Source of the DNA: Patiria pectinifera
Lineage: Eukaryota > Echinodermata > Asteroidea > Valvatida > Asterinidae
Reading direction: 5' to 3'
Assembly (NCBI GenBank): GCA_029964075.1
Contig: CM057147.1
Span: forward strand, 16,947,513 to 17,011,512
Length of the DNA stretch: 64,000 bases
In this document: positions 1 through 9,996 of the stretch, piece by piece
Numbering within the stretch: position 1 is the stretch's first letter
How the letters are laid out: every line of letters starts with the position of its first letter
Notes under the pieces: model-generated
Seen by the model: the letters and a program-made list of their open reading frames with translations, nothing else
Told to the model about the DNA's origin: nothing
Database searches by the model: none
Position numbers and translations under genes: made by a program

Positions 1-103
1 TACCCAAGTTAACTCGTACCCGAGTTAACTCGTACCCAGGTTAACTCGTACCCGAGTCAACTCGTACCCGGGTCAACTCGCACCCAGGTCAACTCGTACT
101 CCC
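1..103. repeat. 16-bp tandem array, left flank of the Penelope cluster
   Basis: About six copies of a 16-bp unit reading CTCGTACCCGAGTTAA on the + strand, with point variants. Each unit contains the 12-bp palindrome CGAGTTAACTCG. The same unit, reverse complemented, forms the array at 7229-7402, so the two arrays face each other across the retroelement cluster. The array runs off the left edge of the window, so its full length is unknown. Confidence 0.85.
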
Positions 104-217
104 CTCCCTTTTTAGTTTGGAAGTACGGATGGATGGTTAACAAACATGACAAAACTTCCAATATTACCCTCAAAAACGGCGACTGAGAAATAGTAGTTAC
201 GCCGCCAGAAATACAAA

Positions 218-2690
218 TGAGAGAAACGATGGCTCTATCCCATTCAGAGACGCCTCTCTTATAGATTGGCTTGAGAATAAAAAAATGTGCGTAAGAACAA
301 CACATTAAATTATTCGATGGTGTGATATTGTGTGGTTTATTCCTTCAATTAAGACACATGAAGGGGTCTTAAAAATTGGGTAGAAATAGGAGGGAGAAAT
401 CAATTGAAGTTTTGACCGTAGCCAAGTTTACCCAGGCAGTGGGGTGGGTTAGGTTTTACCTGAGGGCATTAGCGGGAATGCATTTTCGTCCCTTCGGGGA
501 CTCATCAGCCGCTGGATTCAAAGAATCCGTAGGTATGGGTTAGTGGGTTAGGTGGAACTCACTTTTAGGAAAGGATTCTGTCTAATTTATCCGGTATTTT
601 GTAATTACAACTTCATTCGGATGGGATTTGTTCATCCAATAGTGAAATTAGGATATCAAGTGTGTTATCTTCGTTCTCAGTTGTGGAGGATTGAATGTCT
701 TCCGTATGGCTGAGTTTGGCTCTGACAAGTCTCTTCTTGGTGTTTTCAGCTATCTTATAAGCAACTAAAGGAGGTTTCGGGAAAACTTCCTTCAAAGTTG
801 GGTTGCTTGAGATAAGATGCCAGTGTCTGCAGAGAGCACGCTTGATGTCCATGTGTTTTACATGGGGGTTGTAAGTCGTGGTGAAGACGAGGGAGGTTCT
901 TTTCTGGTTTTCACTTGTTCTGTGTGAATCATAGATTTCCTTTGTGAGAAATCAATGGATTGCTTGCATTGGTGAATGTCGGCTTGATTGTAGCCTCTTT
1001 TCAGTAGTTTTTCTTCGAAACTTTGTACTTTTTTTACGAAGTCATCCTCATTGTTTGTGTTTCTGGCATATCGTACGATTTCTCCTTTGATAAAACCGTG
1101 GAACACATGGTCTGGATGGGATGATGTTCTTTCCAAGTACTGATATGTTTCCGTAGGTTTCGTGAACACGCGTGTGTCCAGGGTACCGGTGGATAGGAAA
1201 CGCGGGCCTTTAAAATGGTAAGGTCCAGGTATGTGATGGAAGTTTCGGATGCCTCAAATGTGAATTTGAGGGTGGGATGCAATTGATTCAACTGGTGAAC
1301 AAATTGGGTGAAAGATTCGAGTTGGCCATTGAAGACGATAAGTATATCATCTCTAAATCTTGCCCAAAACAGGATTTTGTCTGTGAGGGCTGAGATTTGT
1401 AACTCAAAATCATGTAACGTAATGTCGCAGATTTCTGGACTAGCCACCGATCCCATTGCACATCCTATTTTCTGGCGGAAGAATTTTCCTCCGAATTGAA
1501 AATAGTTGCGGCCTAGAACGAGTTCCAGGAGCGTGCGGATGTGTTTTGAAGGGGTTTGGTTATGGCGTAGTTGTGGTTGGATTTTTCGTAGGCTTTGCAT
1601 ACTGATTCAATGGCCTCCGCCTGGTGAATGTTGGTATACATGGACACTACATCGATACTTGCAAGGAGTGAGTTTTGTGGGAAAGTTTCCTTTTCTAGTT
1701 TCCGCAGAATGTCTGTGGTGTCACGGACATATGTGGGTTGGGCGGATACTATGGGAAGGAGAAAGTAATCCACATACTCGGATATCTTGGCTGTTGGACT
1801 TGTGCAACCGCTGATGATGGGTCTACCGACAAAGGGTTCACCCGGTGGGGGTGTTTTATGTATTTTCGGAAGAAAATACATGGTAGGGCAGGTCGTGGGT
1901 TGTTCAAGTGGGTCAAGATAGGCAAAGGTATGTTTGTCGATGTGCTTGTTTCTGATCATGTCGGTGAGGGCGCTGTGTACCTTGAGGGCGGTTTCGTGAG
2001 TCAGATCTCTGTCCACTTTCTCATAGTGGTGGGAGCTGAGGTGTTTGAAACCAACGTTGAGGTAATCCTCACGGTTCATGATGCAGATGCCTCGGCCTTT
2101 GTCATAAGGCTTGATAACAACAGAAGGGTTGTTTTTGAGTCTGCGTATTGCTGATAGTTCAGCTTGGGACATGTTTGTTTGAGGTTTTCTCAATCTAACA
2201 TGGGCGAGTTCCATCTTGATAGCTTCCAAATAGTTCTCAAGTGTGGGGTTTTGAGTGGATTTGGGTTGCCAGGTAGATGGAAGTTTGAAAGGCCTCTTTT
2301 TCAGAACTTTTTTGTGCATTAGAAATGCAATTCTCATTCGTCTTTGATATTTGTTTATATCTTGGATAAGTGAGAGACGGGTTGGTTTAGCCGGGGTGGG
2401 AACAAAATTTAAACCTTTACCTAAAGCTATTTTCTCGGTAGGGGAGAGTGATAGCTTAGACAGGTTGGTTATGAATTGTTCATTTTGGTTGGCTAATTCT
2501 TTCCGTTGGTTTGCTTGGGACAGCTGTTGGAGATTTGAACAAGAATGGGCAAATCGTTGGGCTTTTTTTCTTAGTTTTCCTTTTTTGTGGAATGAACTAA
2601 TGTTTCTCCTAGTCATGGTTATTTACTGATAATAATAATGATAATTATTATAATAAATAAAAGGTAAACACATTGACCAATCTCTTTTTG
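218..2690 (-). mobile_element. Penelope-like retroelement, copy 1 (longest, frameshifted)
   Basis: Reverse-transcriptase element read on the minus strand. The frame starts at 2616 (MTRRNISSF) and carries Penelope-family blocks in order: LSPTEKIALGKGLNFVPTP, VVIKPYDKGRGICIMN, MYFLPKIHKTPPPGEPFVGR, SIDVVSMYTNIH, then CAMGSVASP and the catalytic FRDDIL of the palm. It ends in an acidic tail (LLDEQIPSE) with a stop at 613. Compared with the other copies the frame is broken three times by loss of single bases in homopolymers, near 1549 (G5 to G4), 1212 (A5 to A4) and 892 (C4 to C3), so it is a pseudogene as assembled. The usual C-terminal GIY-YIG endonuclease of Penelope elements is absent. A 3' region of about 395 bp (218-612), shared with copies 3 and 4, holds a hammerhead ribozyme. 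The 5' boundary near 2690 is approximate. Confidence 0.9.
471..513 (-). ncRNA. Hammerhead ribozyme, Penelope copy 1
   Basis: Complete hammerhead core on the minus strand: stem I strands AGCGG and CCGCT, the invariant CTGATGAG, stem II TCCC-CGAA-GGGA, then CGAA and a stem III strand AATGCATT. The predicted cleavage follows the C after AATGCATT. Sequence is identical to the two plus-strand copies. Hammerheads of this type are known in the terminal repeats of Penelope-like elements, where they process the element RNA. Confidence 0.9.
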
Positions 2691-2730
2691 GAAGATGGGG
2701 TGGCTCTGAAAAGAGCCGTTTGTGTTTATT
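2681..2730 (-). terminator. Histone-type mRNA 3' end: stem-loop, purine-rich downstream element and AATAAA
   Basis: On the minus strand, downstream of a TAG stop at 2747-2749, come AATAAA (2725-2730) and then the perfect 16-nt histone stem-loop GGCTCTTTTCAGAGCC (2702-2717) followed by ACCCC. About 12 nt further on is a purine-rich tract AAAAAGAGA (2681-2689) where the U7 snRNP-binding histone downstream element is expected. Stem, 4-nt loop, ACC tail and spacing all match replication-dependent histone genes. That it is functional here is inference. Confidence 0.8.
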
Positions 2731-2746
2731 GGAGACTGGAGGTGGT

Positions 2747-2998
2747 CTAGCGGGGCCGCTTGGTAGGCTTCTTGGTCGACCGCTCACGTAGAAAATGGGC
2801 GAGCAGTTTCTTTGCTGTGTTGATGTTCCCCTTGGTCAGGAGATGCCCCTTGATCTGGTCCAGGGCCTCGAGGTGCTGTCTGTCGAAAGAACGGTCGTTT
2901 TCCCTCTTCCAATCTTGCAGCTGCTGTAGGCTGAGTCTTGCTCGCCCGAGTGCAGCTGTCACGGCTATCTCCTTCCACACGTTCGTCAAATTCGATTG
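2747..2998 (-). CDS. Unrecognised reading frame ending in a basic tail, 5' end replaced by Penelope DNA
   Basis: About 84 codons on the minus strand that do not belong to the Penelope consensus. The frame joins Penelope copy 2 at about 2999 and ends at a TAG at 2747. The product is helical and charged (for example WKEIAVTAALGRARLSLQQL and HLEALDQIKGHLLTKGN) and ends in a basic tail, RERSTKKPTKRPR. Codons favour G or C at the third position, unlike the neighbouring Penelope frame. A histone-type 3' end follows 30 bases later. I do not recognise it as H1, H2A, H2B, H3 or H4. It could be the last part of a host gene interrupted by the retroelement, a captured gene, or a small frame belonging to the element's 5' region. 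Confidence 0.5.
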   Translation of the reverse strand, partial: QSNLTNVWKEIAVTAALGRARLSLQQLQDWKRENDRSFDRQHLEALDQIKGHLLTKGNINTAKKLLAHFLRERSTKKPTKRPR

Positions 2999-4102
2999 AA
3001 TATCGTAGGATTTCTCCTTTGATAAAACCGTGGAACACATGGTCTGGATGGGATGATGTTCTTTCCAAGTACTGATATGTTTCCGTAGGTTTCGTGAACA
3101 CGCGTGTGTCCAGGGTACCGGTGGATAGGAAACGCGGGCCTTTAAAAATGGTAAGGTCCAGGTATGTGATGGAAGTTTCGGATGCCTCAAATGTGAATTT
3201 GAGGGTGGGATGCAATTGATTCAACTGGTGAACAAATTGGGTGAAAGATTCGAGTTGGCCATTGAAGACGATAAGTATATCATCTCTAAATCTTGCCCAA
3301 AACAGGATTTTGTCTGTGAGGGCTGAGATTTGTAACTCAAAATCATGTAACGTAATGTCGCAGATTTCTGGACTAGCCACCGATCCCATTGCACATCCTA
3401 TTTTCTGGCGGAAGAATTTTCCTCCGAATTGAAAATAGTTGCGGCCTAGAACGAGTTCCAGGAGCGTGCGGATGTGTTTTGAAGGGGGTTTGGTTATGGC
3501 GTAGTTGTGGTTGGATTTTTCGTAGGCTTTGCATACTGATTCAATGGCCTCCGCCTGGTGAATGTTGGTATACATGGACACTACATCGATACTTGCAAGG
3601 AGTGAGTTTTGTGGGAAAGTTTCCTTTTCTAGTTTCCGCAGAATGTCTGTGGTGTCACGGACATATGTGGGTTGGGCGGATACTATGGGAAGGAGAAAGT
3701 AATCCACATACTCGGATATCTTGGCTGTTGGACTTGTGCAACCGCTGATGATGGGTCTACCGACAAAGGGTTCACCCGGTGGGGGTGTTTTATGTATTTT
3801 CGGAAGAAAATACATGGTAGGGCAGGTCGTGGGTTGTTCAAGTGGGTCAAGATAGGCAAAGGTATGTTTGTCGATGTGCTTGTTTCTGATCATGTCGGTG
3901 AGGGCGCTGTGTACCTTGAGGGCGGTTTCGTGAGTCAGATCTCTGTCCACTTTCTCATAGTGGTGGGAGCTGAGGTGTTTGAAACCAACGTTGAGGTAAT
4001 CCTCACGGTTCATGATGCAGATGCCTCGGCCTTTGTCATAAGGCTTGATAACAACAGAAGGGTTGTTTTTGAGTCTGCGTATTGCTGATAGTTCAGCTTG
4101 GG
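2999..4102 (-). mobile_element. Penelope-like retroelement, copy 2 (truncated at both ends)
   Basis: Minus-strand copy starting inside the reverse transcriptase at QAELSAIRRL (about 4102). It continues open through the palm (FRDDIL) to GFIKGEILRY, where it is replaced at about 2999 by non-Penelope DNA. It has the homopolymers that copy 1 lost, so its frame is open. It shares ILRY with copy 3, where copies 1 and 4 read IVRY. Its upstream junction is in frame with the fragment at 4103-4341, giving one 508-codon open frame (2784-4310) with two FRDDIL motifs. Confidence 0.85.
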
Positions 4103-4341
4103 ATGCCTCAAATGTGAATTTGAGGGTGGGATGCAATTGATTCAACTGGTGAACAAATTGGGTGAAAGATTCGAGTTGGCCATTGAAGACGATAAGTATA
4201 TCATCTCTAAATCTTGCCCAAAACAGGATTTTGTCTGTGAGGGCTGAGATTTGTAACTCAAAATCATGTAACGTAATGTCGCAGATTTCTGGACTAGCCA
4301 CCGATCCCATTGCACATCCTATTTTCTGGCGGAAGAATTTT
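4103..4341 (-). mobile_element. Penelope-like retroelement fragment at the inverted junction
   Basis: Minus-strand piece covering only the palm from CAMGSVASP through FRDDIL to KFTFEAS. It joins copy 2 in frame at 4102/4103 with a short shared TCC. Its other end (4341) is the centre of the locus: the next base begins copy 3 on the opposite strand. The bases at about 4105-4160 are the reverse complement of 4342-4393, so the centre can fold into a hairpin with a loop of about 180 bases. Confidence 0.8.
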
Positions 4342-5425
4342 GTTCACCAGTTGAATCAATTGCATCCCACCCTCAAATTCACATTTGAGGCATCCGAAAC
4401 TTCCATCACATACCTGGACCTTACCATTTTTAAAGGCCCGCGTTTCCTATCCACCGGTACCCTGGACACACGCGTGTTCACGAAACCTACGGAAACATAT
4501 CAGTACTTGGAAAGAACATCATCCCATCCAGACCATGTGTTCCACGGTTTTATCAAAGGAGAAATCCTACGATATGCCAGAAACACAAACAATGAGGATG
4601 ACTTCGTAAAAAAAGTACAAAGTTTCGAAGAAAAACTACTGAAAAGAGGCTACAATCAAGCCGACATTCACCAATGCAAGCAATCCATTGATTTCTCACA
4701 AAGGAAATCTATGATTCACACAGAACAAGTGAAAACCAGAAAAGAACCTCCCCTCGTCTTCACCACGACTTACAACCCCCATGTAAAACACATGGACATC
4801 AAGCGTGCTCTCTCCAGACACTGGCATCTTATCTCAAGCAACCCAACTTTGAAGGAAGTTTTCCCGAAACCTCCTTTAGTTGCTTATAAGATAGCTGAAA
4901 ACACCAAGAAGAGACTTGTCAGAGCCAAACTCAGCCATACGGAAGACATTCAATCCTCCACAACTGAGAACGAAGATAACACACTTGATATCCTAATTTC
5001 ACTATTGGATGAACAAATCCCATCCGAATGAAGTTGTAATTACAAAATACCGGATAAATTAGACAGAATCCTTTCCTAAAAGTGAGTTCCACCTAACCCA
5101 CTAACCCATACCTACGGATTCTTTGAATCCAGCGGCTGATGAGTCCCCGAAGGGACGAAAATGCATTCCCGCTAATGCCCTCAGGTAAAACCTAACCCAC
5201 CCCACTGCCTGGGTAAACTTGGCTACGGTCAAAACTTCAATTGATTTCTCCCTCCTATTTCTACCCAATTTTTAAGACCCCTTCATGTGTCTTAATTGAA
5301 GGAATAAACCACACAATATCACACCATCGAATAATTTAATGTGTTGTTCTTACGCACATTTTTTATTCTCAAGCCAATCTATAAGAGAGGCGTCTCTGAA
5401 TGGGATAGAGCCATCGTTTCTCTCA
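4342..5425 (+). mobile_element. Penelope-like retroelement, copy 3 (5'-truncated, frame intact)
   Basis: Plus-strand copy starting within the reverse transcriptase just after the FRDDIL motif. It stays open through KPTETYQYLERTSSHP, RGYNQADIHQC and KEPPLVFTTTYNP to the stop at 5029-5031. It keeps the CCCC run lost or shortened in copies 1 and 4. The 3' region with its hammerhead (5131-5173) ends at about 5425 and is joined directly, head to tail, to 5'-truncated copy 4. Head-to-tail partial tandems are typical of Penelope-like elements. Confidence 0.9.
5131..5173 (+). ncRNA. Hammerhead ribozyme, Penelope copy 3
   Basis: AGCGG (5131-5135) pairs with CCGCT (5169-5173) as stem I. CTGATGAG (5136-5143), stem II with a GAA loop, and CGAA (5156-5159) complete the core. 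The stem III strand AATGCATT (5160-5167) is a perfect palindrome and cannot form a useful hairpin alone, so stem III would form between two molecules. Predicted cleavage is after C5168. Confidence 0.92.
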
Positions 5426-7111
5426 ACAACCCACGACCTGCCCTACCATGTATTTTCTTCCGAAAATACATAAAACACCCCCACCGGGTGAACCCTTTGT
5501 CGGTAGACCCATCATCAGCGGTTGCACAAGTCCAACAGCCAAGATATCCGAGTATGTGGATTACTTTCTCCTTCCCATAGTATCCGCCCAACCCACATAT
5601 GTCCGTGACACCACAGACATTCTGCGGAAACTAGAAAAGGAAACTTTCCCACAAAACTCACTCCTTGCAAGTATCGATGTAGTGTCCATGTATACCAACA
5701 TTCACCAGGCGGAGGCCATTGAATCAGTATGCAAAGCCTACGAAAAATCCAACCACAACTACGCCATAACCAAACCCCCTTCAAAACACATCCGCACGCT
5801 CCTGGAACTCGTTCTAGGCCGCAACTATTTTCAATTCGGAGGAAAATTCTTCCGCCAGAAAATAGGATGTGCAATGGGATCGGTGGCTAGTCCAGAAATC
5901 TGCGACATTACGTTACATGATTTTGAGTTACAAATCTCAGCCCTCACAGACAAAATCCTGTTTTGGGCAAGATTTAGAGATGATATACTTATCGTCTTCA
6001 ATGGCCAACTCGAATCTTTCACCCAATTTGTTCACCAGTTGAATCAATTGCATCCCACCCTCAAATTCACATTTGAGGCATCCGAAACTTCCATCACATA
6101 CCTGGACCTTACCATTTTTAAAGGCCCGCGTTTCCTATCCACCGGTACCCTGGACACACGCGTGTTCACGAAACCTACGGAAACATATCAGTACTTGGAA
6201 AGAACATCATCCCATCCAGACCATGTGTTCCACGGTTTTATCAAAGGAGAAATCGTACGATATGCCAGAAACACAAACAATGAGGATGACTTCGTAAAAA
6301 AAGTACAAAGTTTCGAAGAAAAACTACTGAAAAGAGGCTACAATCAAGCCGACATTCACCAATGCAAGCAATCCATTGATTTCTCACAAAGGAAATCTAT
6401 GATTCACACAGAACAAGTGAAAACCAGAAAAGAACCTCCTCGTCTTCACCACGACTTACAACCCCCATGTAAAACACATGGACATCAAGCGTGCTCTCTC
6501 CAGACACTGGCATCTTATCTCAAGCAACCCAACTTTGAAGGAAGTTTTCCCGAAACCTCCTTTAGTTGCTTATAAGATAGCTGAAAACACCAAGAAGAGA
6601 CTTGTCAGAGCCAAACTCAGCCATACGGAAGACATTCAATCCTCCACAACTGAGAACGAAGATAACACACTTGATATCCTAATTTCACTATTGGATGAAC
6701 AAATCCCATCCGAATGAAGTTGTAATTACAAAATACCGGATAAATTAGACAGAATCCTTTCCTAAAAGTGAGTTCCACCTAACCCACTAACCCATACCTA
6801 CGGATTCTTTGAATCCAGCGGCTGATGAGTCCCCGAAGGGACGAAAATGCATTCCCGCTAATGCCCTCAGGTAAAACCTAACCCACCCCACTGCCTGGGT
6901 AAACTTGGCTACGGTCAAAACTTCAATTGATTTCTCCCTCCTATTTCTACCCAATTTTTAAGACCCCTTCATGTGTCTTAATTGAAGGAATAAACCACAC
7001 AATATCACACCATCGAATAATTTAATGTGTTGTTCTTACGCACATTTTTTATTCTCAAGCCAATCTATAAGAGAGGCGTCTCTGAATGGGATAGAGCCAT
7101 CGTTTCTCTCA
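5426..7111 (+). mobile_element. Penelope-like retroelement, copy 4 (5'-truncated)
   Basis: Plus-strand copy beginning inside the fingers region (NNPRPALP frame, then MYFLPKIHKTPPPG). It is open through SIDVVSMYTNIH, CAMGSVASP and FRDDIL to KTRKEPP, where the CCCC run is reduced to CC (near 6438) and the frame shifts. The last 79 codons (stop 6715-6717) remain readable in the shifted frame. The 3' region with hammerhead 6817-6859 ends at 7111 with CGTTTCTCTCA, the same end seen in copies 1 and 3. No GIY-YIG domain follows. Confidence 0.9.
6817..6859 (+). ncRNA. Hammerhead ribozyme, Penelope copy 4
   Basis: Identical to the copy 3 ribozyme over all 43 bases: stem I AGCGG/CCGCT, CTGATGAG, GAA-capped stem II, CGAA and the palindromic stem III strand. 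Identity of the three copies over the whole core suggests recent duplication or retained function. Confidence 0.92.
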
Positions 7112-7228
7112 TCTCTCACAGGCTCGGCACAAACGATGTCACCGTGCACGGACAACCGGCCATATCCCTCCGATCTTCCGTTCGTTTCACTGATTTTCTT
7201 TTCGAAAATAGGCAACTATTTTGAGCTG

Positions 7229-7402
7229 CGGGTACGAGTTAACTCGGGTACGAGTCAACTCGGGTACGACTTGACTCGGGTACGAGTTGACTGGGGTACG
7301 ACTTGACCCGGGTACGACCTAACTCGGGTACGACTTGACTTGGGTGTCAATTTTGGGGTACGAGCTGACTCGGGTACGAGTTAACTCGGGTACGAGTTGA
7401 CC
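7229..7402. repeat. 16-bp tandem array, right flank, inverted relative to the left array
   Basis: About eleven variant copies of CTCGGGTACGAGTTAA, the reverse complement of the unit at 1-103, interrupted once near 7341-7356. The DNA between array and element (7112-7228) differs from that on the left (104-217), so the locus is not a simple perfect inverted duplication. Confidence 0.85.
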
Positions 7403-7536
7403 CATTTCCAGTGAGGGTACAGCAAATTGCATTTCTGTACAACAACACATGACTCATGACCTGATGACTGCACTGTGGAGTGTGTACCGTACGTTGCACT
7501 ACTTCAAGATTCCCATATCTAGCCATCACTCATTTT

Positions 7537-7728
7537 GGAAAGAATGTTGCAACCTGATGCTACTTCAGCGGTTGTGTACAATTTATTTCCTAACAAAATT
7601 GGAAATGTTTTTCAGTCCCAGATTCATGTCTTTTCATCATTTTTGCAATGACTGACCCTCATTGAGATGATTCACATGTAGCCTATGAAAAAAGCAGCGT
7701 CAGCCGTCAACTTGCAACATTCTTTCCC
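7537..7728. mobile_element. Fold-back element, TTGCAAC family, copy 1
   Basis: Ends GGAAAGAATGTTGCAACCTG and its inverted counterpart ending TTGCAACATTCTTTCCC. The interior (fragments such as AATTGGAAATG, CCCAGATTCATGTC) recurs at 31431-31640 and 56783-56945. Short non-coding inverted-repeat element; superfamily not determined. Confidence 0.7.
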
Positions 7729-8922
7729 TAATGTTCCCTTCAGTGACCTATATCAGCCATCAGAAAGTGATAATGTGTACTAAAAAGTCAAATTTAGCAG
7801 TGAAAATATTGAAGTGTTTACTGAGAAAACACTCAGAAATTTTCAGACCAGTCTCATACAGTTTGTGCACAGGGTGACAAGTGATCACCAGATATGGGAA
7901 TCTTTTCCAGTTGTAAACCAAATTTGGCATACGCGTAACGGCAGAGGGGGAGAGGGTGCTCGATGTACATGTAGAAACTTGTTGAGAGCATAGAGGGCCG
8001 CGGCTGGGGAGGGATTTGAAATTGAAGATATCAACAGAGTCAGCTTGGACTTTGTACAGTAGTTTTCCTAGACCTAGTTCCGGAAAGCAAACATCATTCA
8101 GGCTGCCTTCGGCTCAACTACTCCACGATTTAAGTTCAAGTGACATTGGTTAACAAGTTTACCTTTGAGTGATGGAGATACAGTGTACTTCAAAATCATT
8201 TTCCAAATTTACGCTCTTTTAATTTTGACTTTGTGGCGTCAAAAGTATCAATGCCTCTTTTCCTACATGTAGTTCCGGATCGGTTTAATCAGTTCCAAAT
8301 CAACCAAAATCCACTTCACGCTATTTTTAAAAAAAATTTCAGACAGAACCGACCCAAATCAAGCACATTTTTTGATAAAGTATTACTTAATTTTTCGAAA
8401 AACAGTTCATTCAAGAGAGTTCAAGCAAATTTTTAAAAGAGAATTATCGTAAATGATTTTACAACTTTTGTCTGCAGTGTGACGGCACGAACATGCATGG
8501 ACTGAAAACCCTTTGACCGACCAAAGAATATGTCGATACATGTACGTACATGTACATGAGTGTTATGGAACTAGGCAAAAAGATATGGTCATTCGTTGGT
8601 GAATTTTCAAATGTTAGAGACCTTACAACTTATGTTGACCCAACAAACATTCGATGCAAGAGTTTATAGACTGTAGAGTACGAACAAAATATTTGAAATC
8701 ACACGGTCCGAGTGATGTACCAAGAATTATTACATTTTGGTAGTTATACTTTATGAGAAACTTGGGGGTCTCGTTTTTTAATCAATTTTTCGGGGACAGA
8801 CACATGCATGTGCACCGATCGAGACAAAGCCCGTTTTCCAATAACTTTCATCAAGAGTTAAATACTGACAATGGCATGGCATTTGGTCAATTTTTGGTCA
8901 AATATTTTTTCTCAATTTTCGG

Positions 8923-8954
8923 GGACAGACAGACCTGACAGACAGACAGACAGA
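8923..8954. repeat. (GACA)n microsatellite
   Basis: Imperfect run of GACA/CAGA tetranucleotides, with one interruption by CCT. Confidence 0.8.
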
Positions 8955-9996
8955 CCAACCAACCACCAAGTGACATGTACCAGTAGAAGCTCCTGCCAGA
9001 GCTTAAAAAGTAAAGTGTAGAGTCCTAATTTCTCATAGTGAGGTACTCATAAATTACTTAAAGGGAATGTACAACATTTGCTTTTGCTGCAATTTTCAGG
9101 GGAAAAAATGGATTTGGAGGATTAGTTTGTTATAGCAAATATTGTTTAACTGAGTTTCTTCATGTTTTGGGTTCGGAGATGCTGGAAAATGCAAGAAAAC
9201 CAACCATGTTTTTTGTAGTCTGATTTCCTGACCCCACGTAAGATGAAATGGAGCAATTTATAGACTTGAGTAGGGAATTGTAAGGTCAGAGAAACAGTCT
9301 AGAAGGCTTGTACCCCTTCACAGGTGTGTAATCAATTGCAAAGAAAATGCAGAATAACTAAATATGAAAATTTAGGAGCACTTTTTGAAAAAAGGCAGTT
9401 TTCTCCAATGCTGGTCGGCCGACCAGTGTTGGAAAAACACAAGTTTTCTTGAAAATGTCAGCACACCAGGAGCAACGGTTTTACAGGATGCTTTGGACTG
9501 TCATTCCCTAGCAATCCAGTAAGATATTTCGTGATAATTTGATCATTTCTTTTTTTGATGTTTGCAAATGTTGTATCTTCCCTTTTTAAACACAGCGCTA
9601 ACATGTCACAGTGAATCATGTAGCTGCAGTGAAATAAGAATTTCCATTTTGTTTGGCATTTGACTCCTCATAATAGACATTCAGAACTTGGGCAACATGC
9701 ATTTCAGTGCCACATGCGTCATAAACAAATTATATAGGCCTAAACCATTCATAGGATGACCCGGATACTTTTTTCCATCAACCATCAGTAGTGAACAACA
9801 GAGAATGACTGTGTTGTCAAAACATGAAAATTCTTTTAAATGATAAATTGTTCTGTAACCTTTGGCACTATTTGTCATAGTCTTGTGACGAACCAAAGAA
9901 AAGGAACAATTGTGGTGAAACCCACAATCGGGGCTTTGTCCCACGCAGGCACAGAAGAGACTCGTTCATGTATGTTAAAAAAAAAAAAAAAAAACA

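Noticed and set aside
2747..2998. Core or linker histone gene, suggested by the 3' stem-loop
   Set aside because: The translated product has no H2A, H2B, H3 or H4 signature and is not the lysine-alanine-rich tail of H1, so only the 3' end is called histone-type.
4162..4341. Plus-strand protein start fused to copy 3 (MKDSSWPLKT...)
   Set aside because: The first 60 codons are the antisense of the minus-strand Penelope fragment, joined by the inverted junction; not a real N-terminus.
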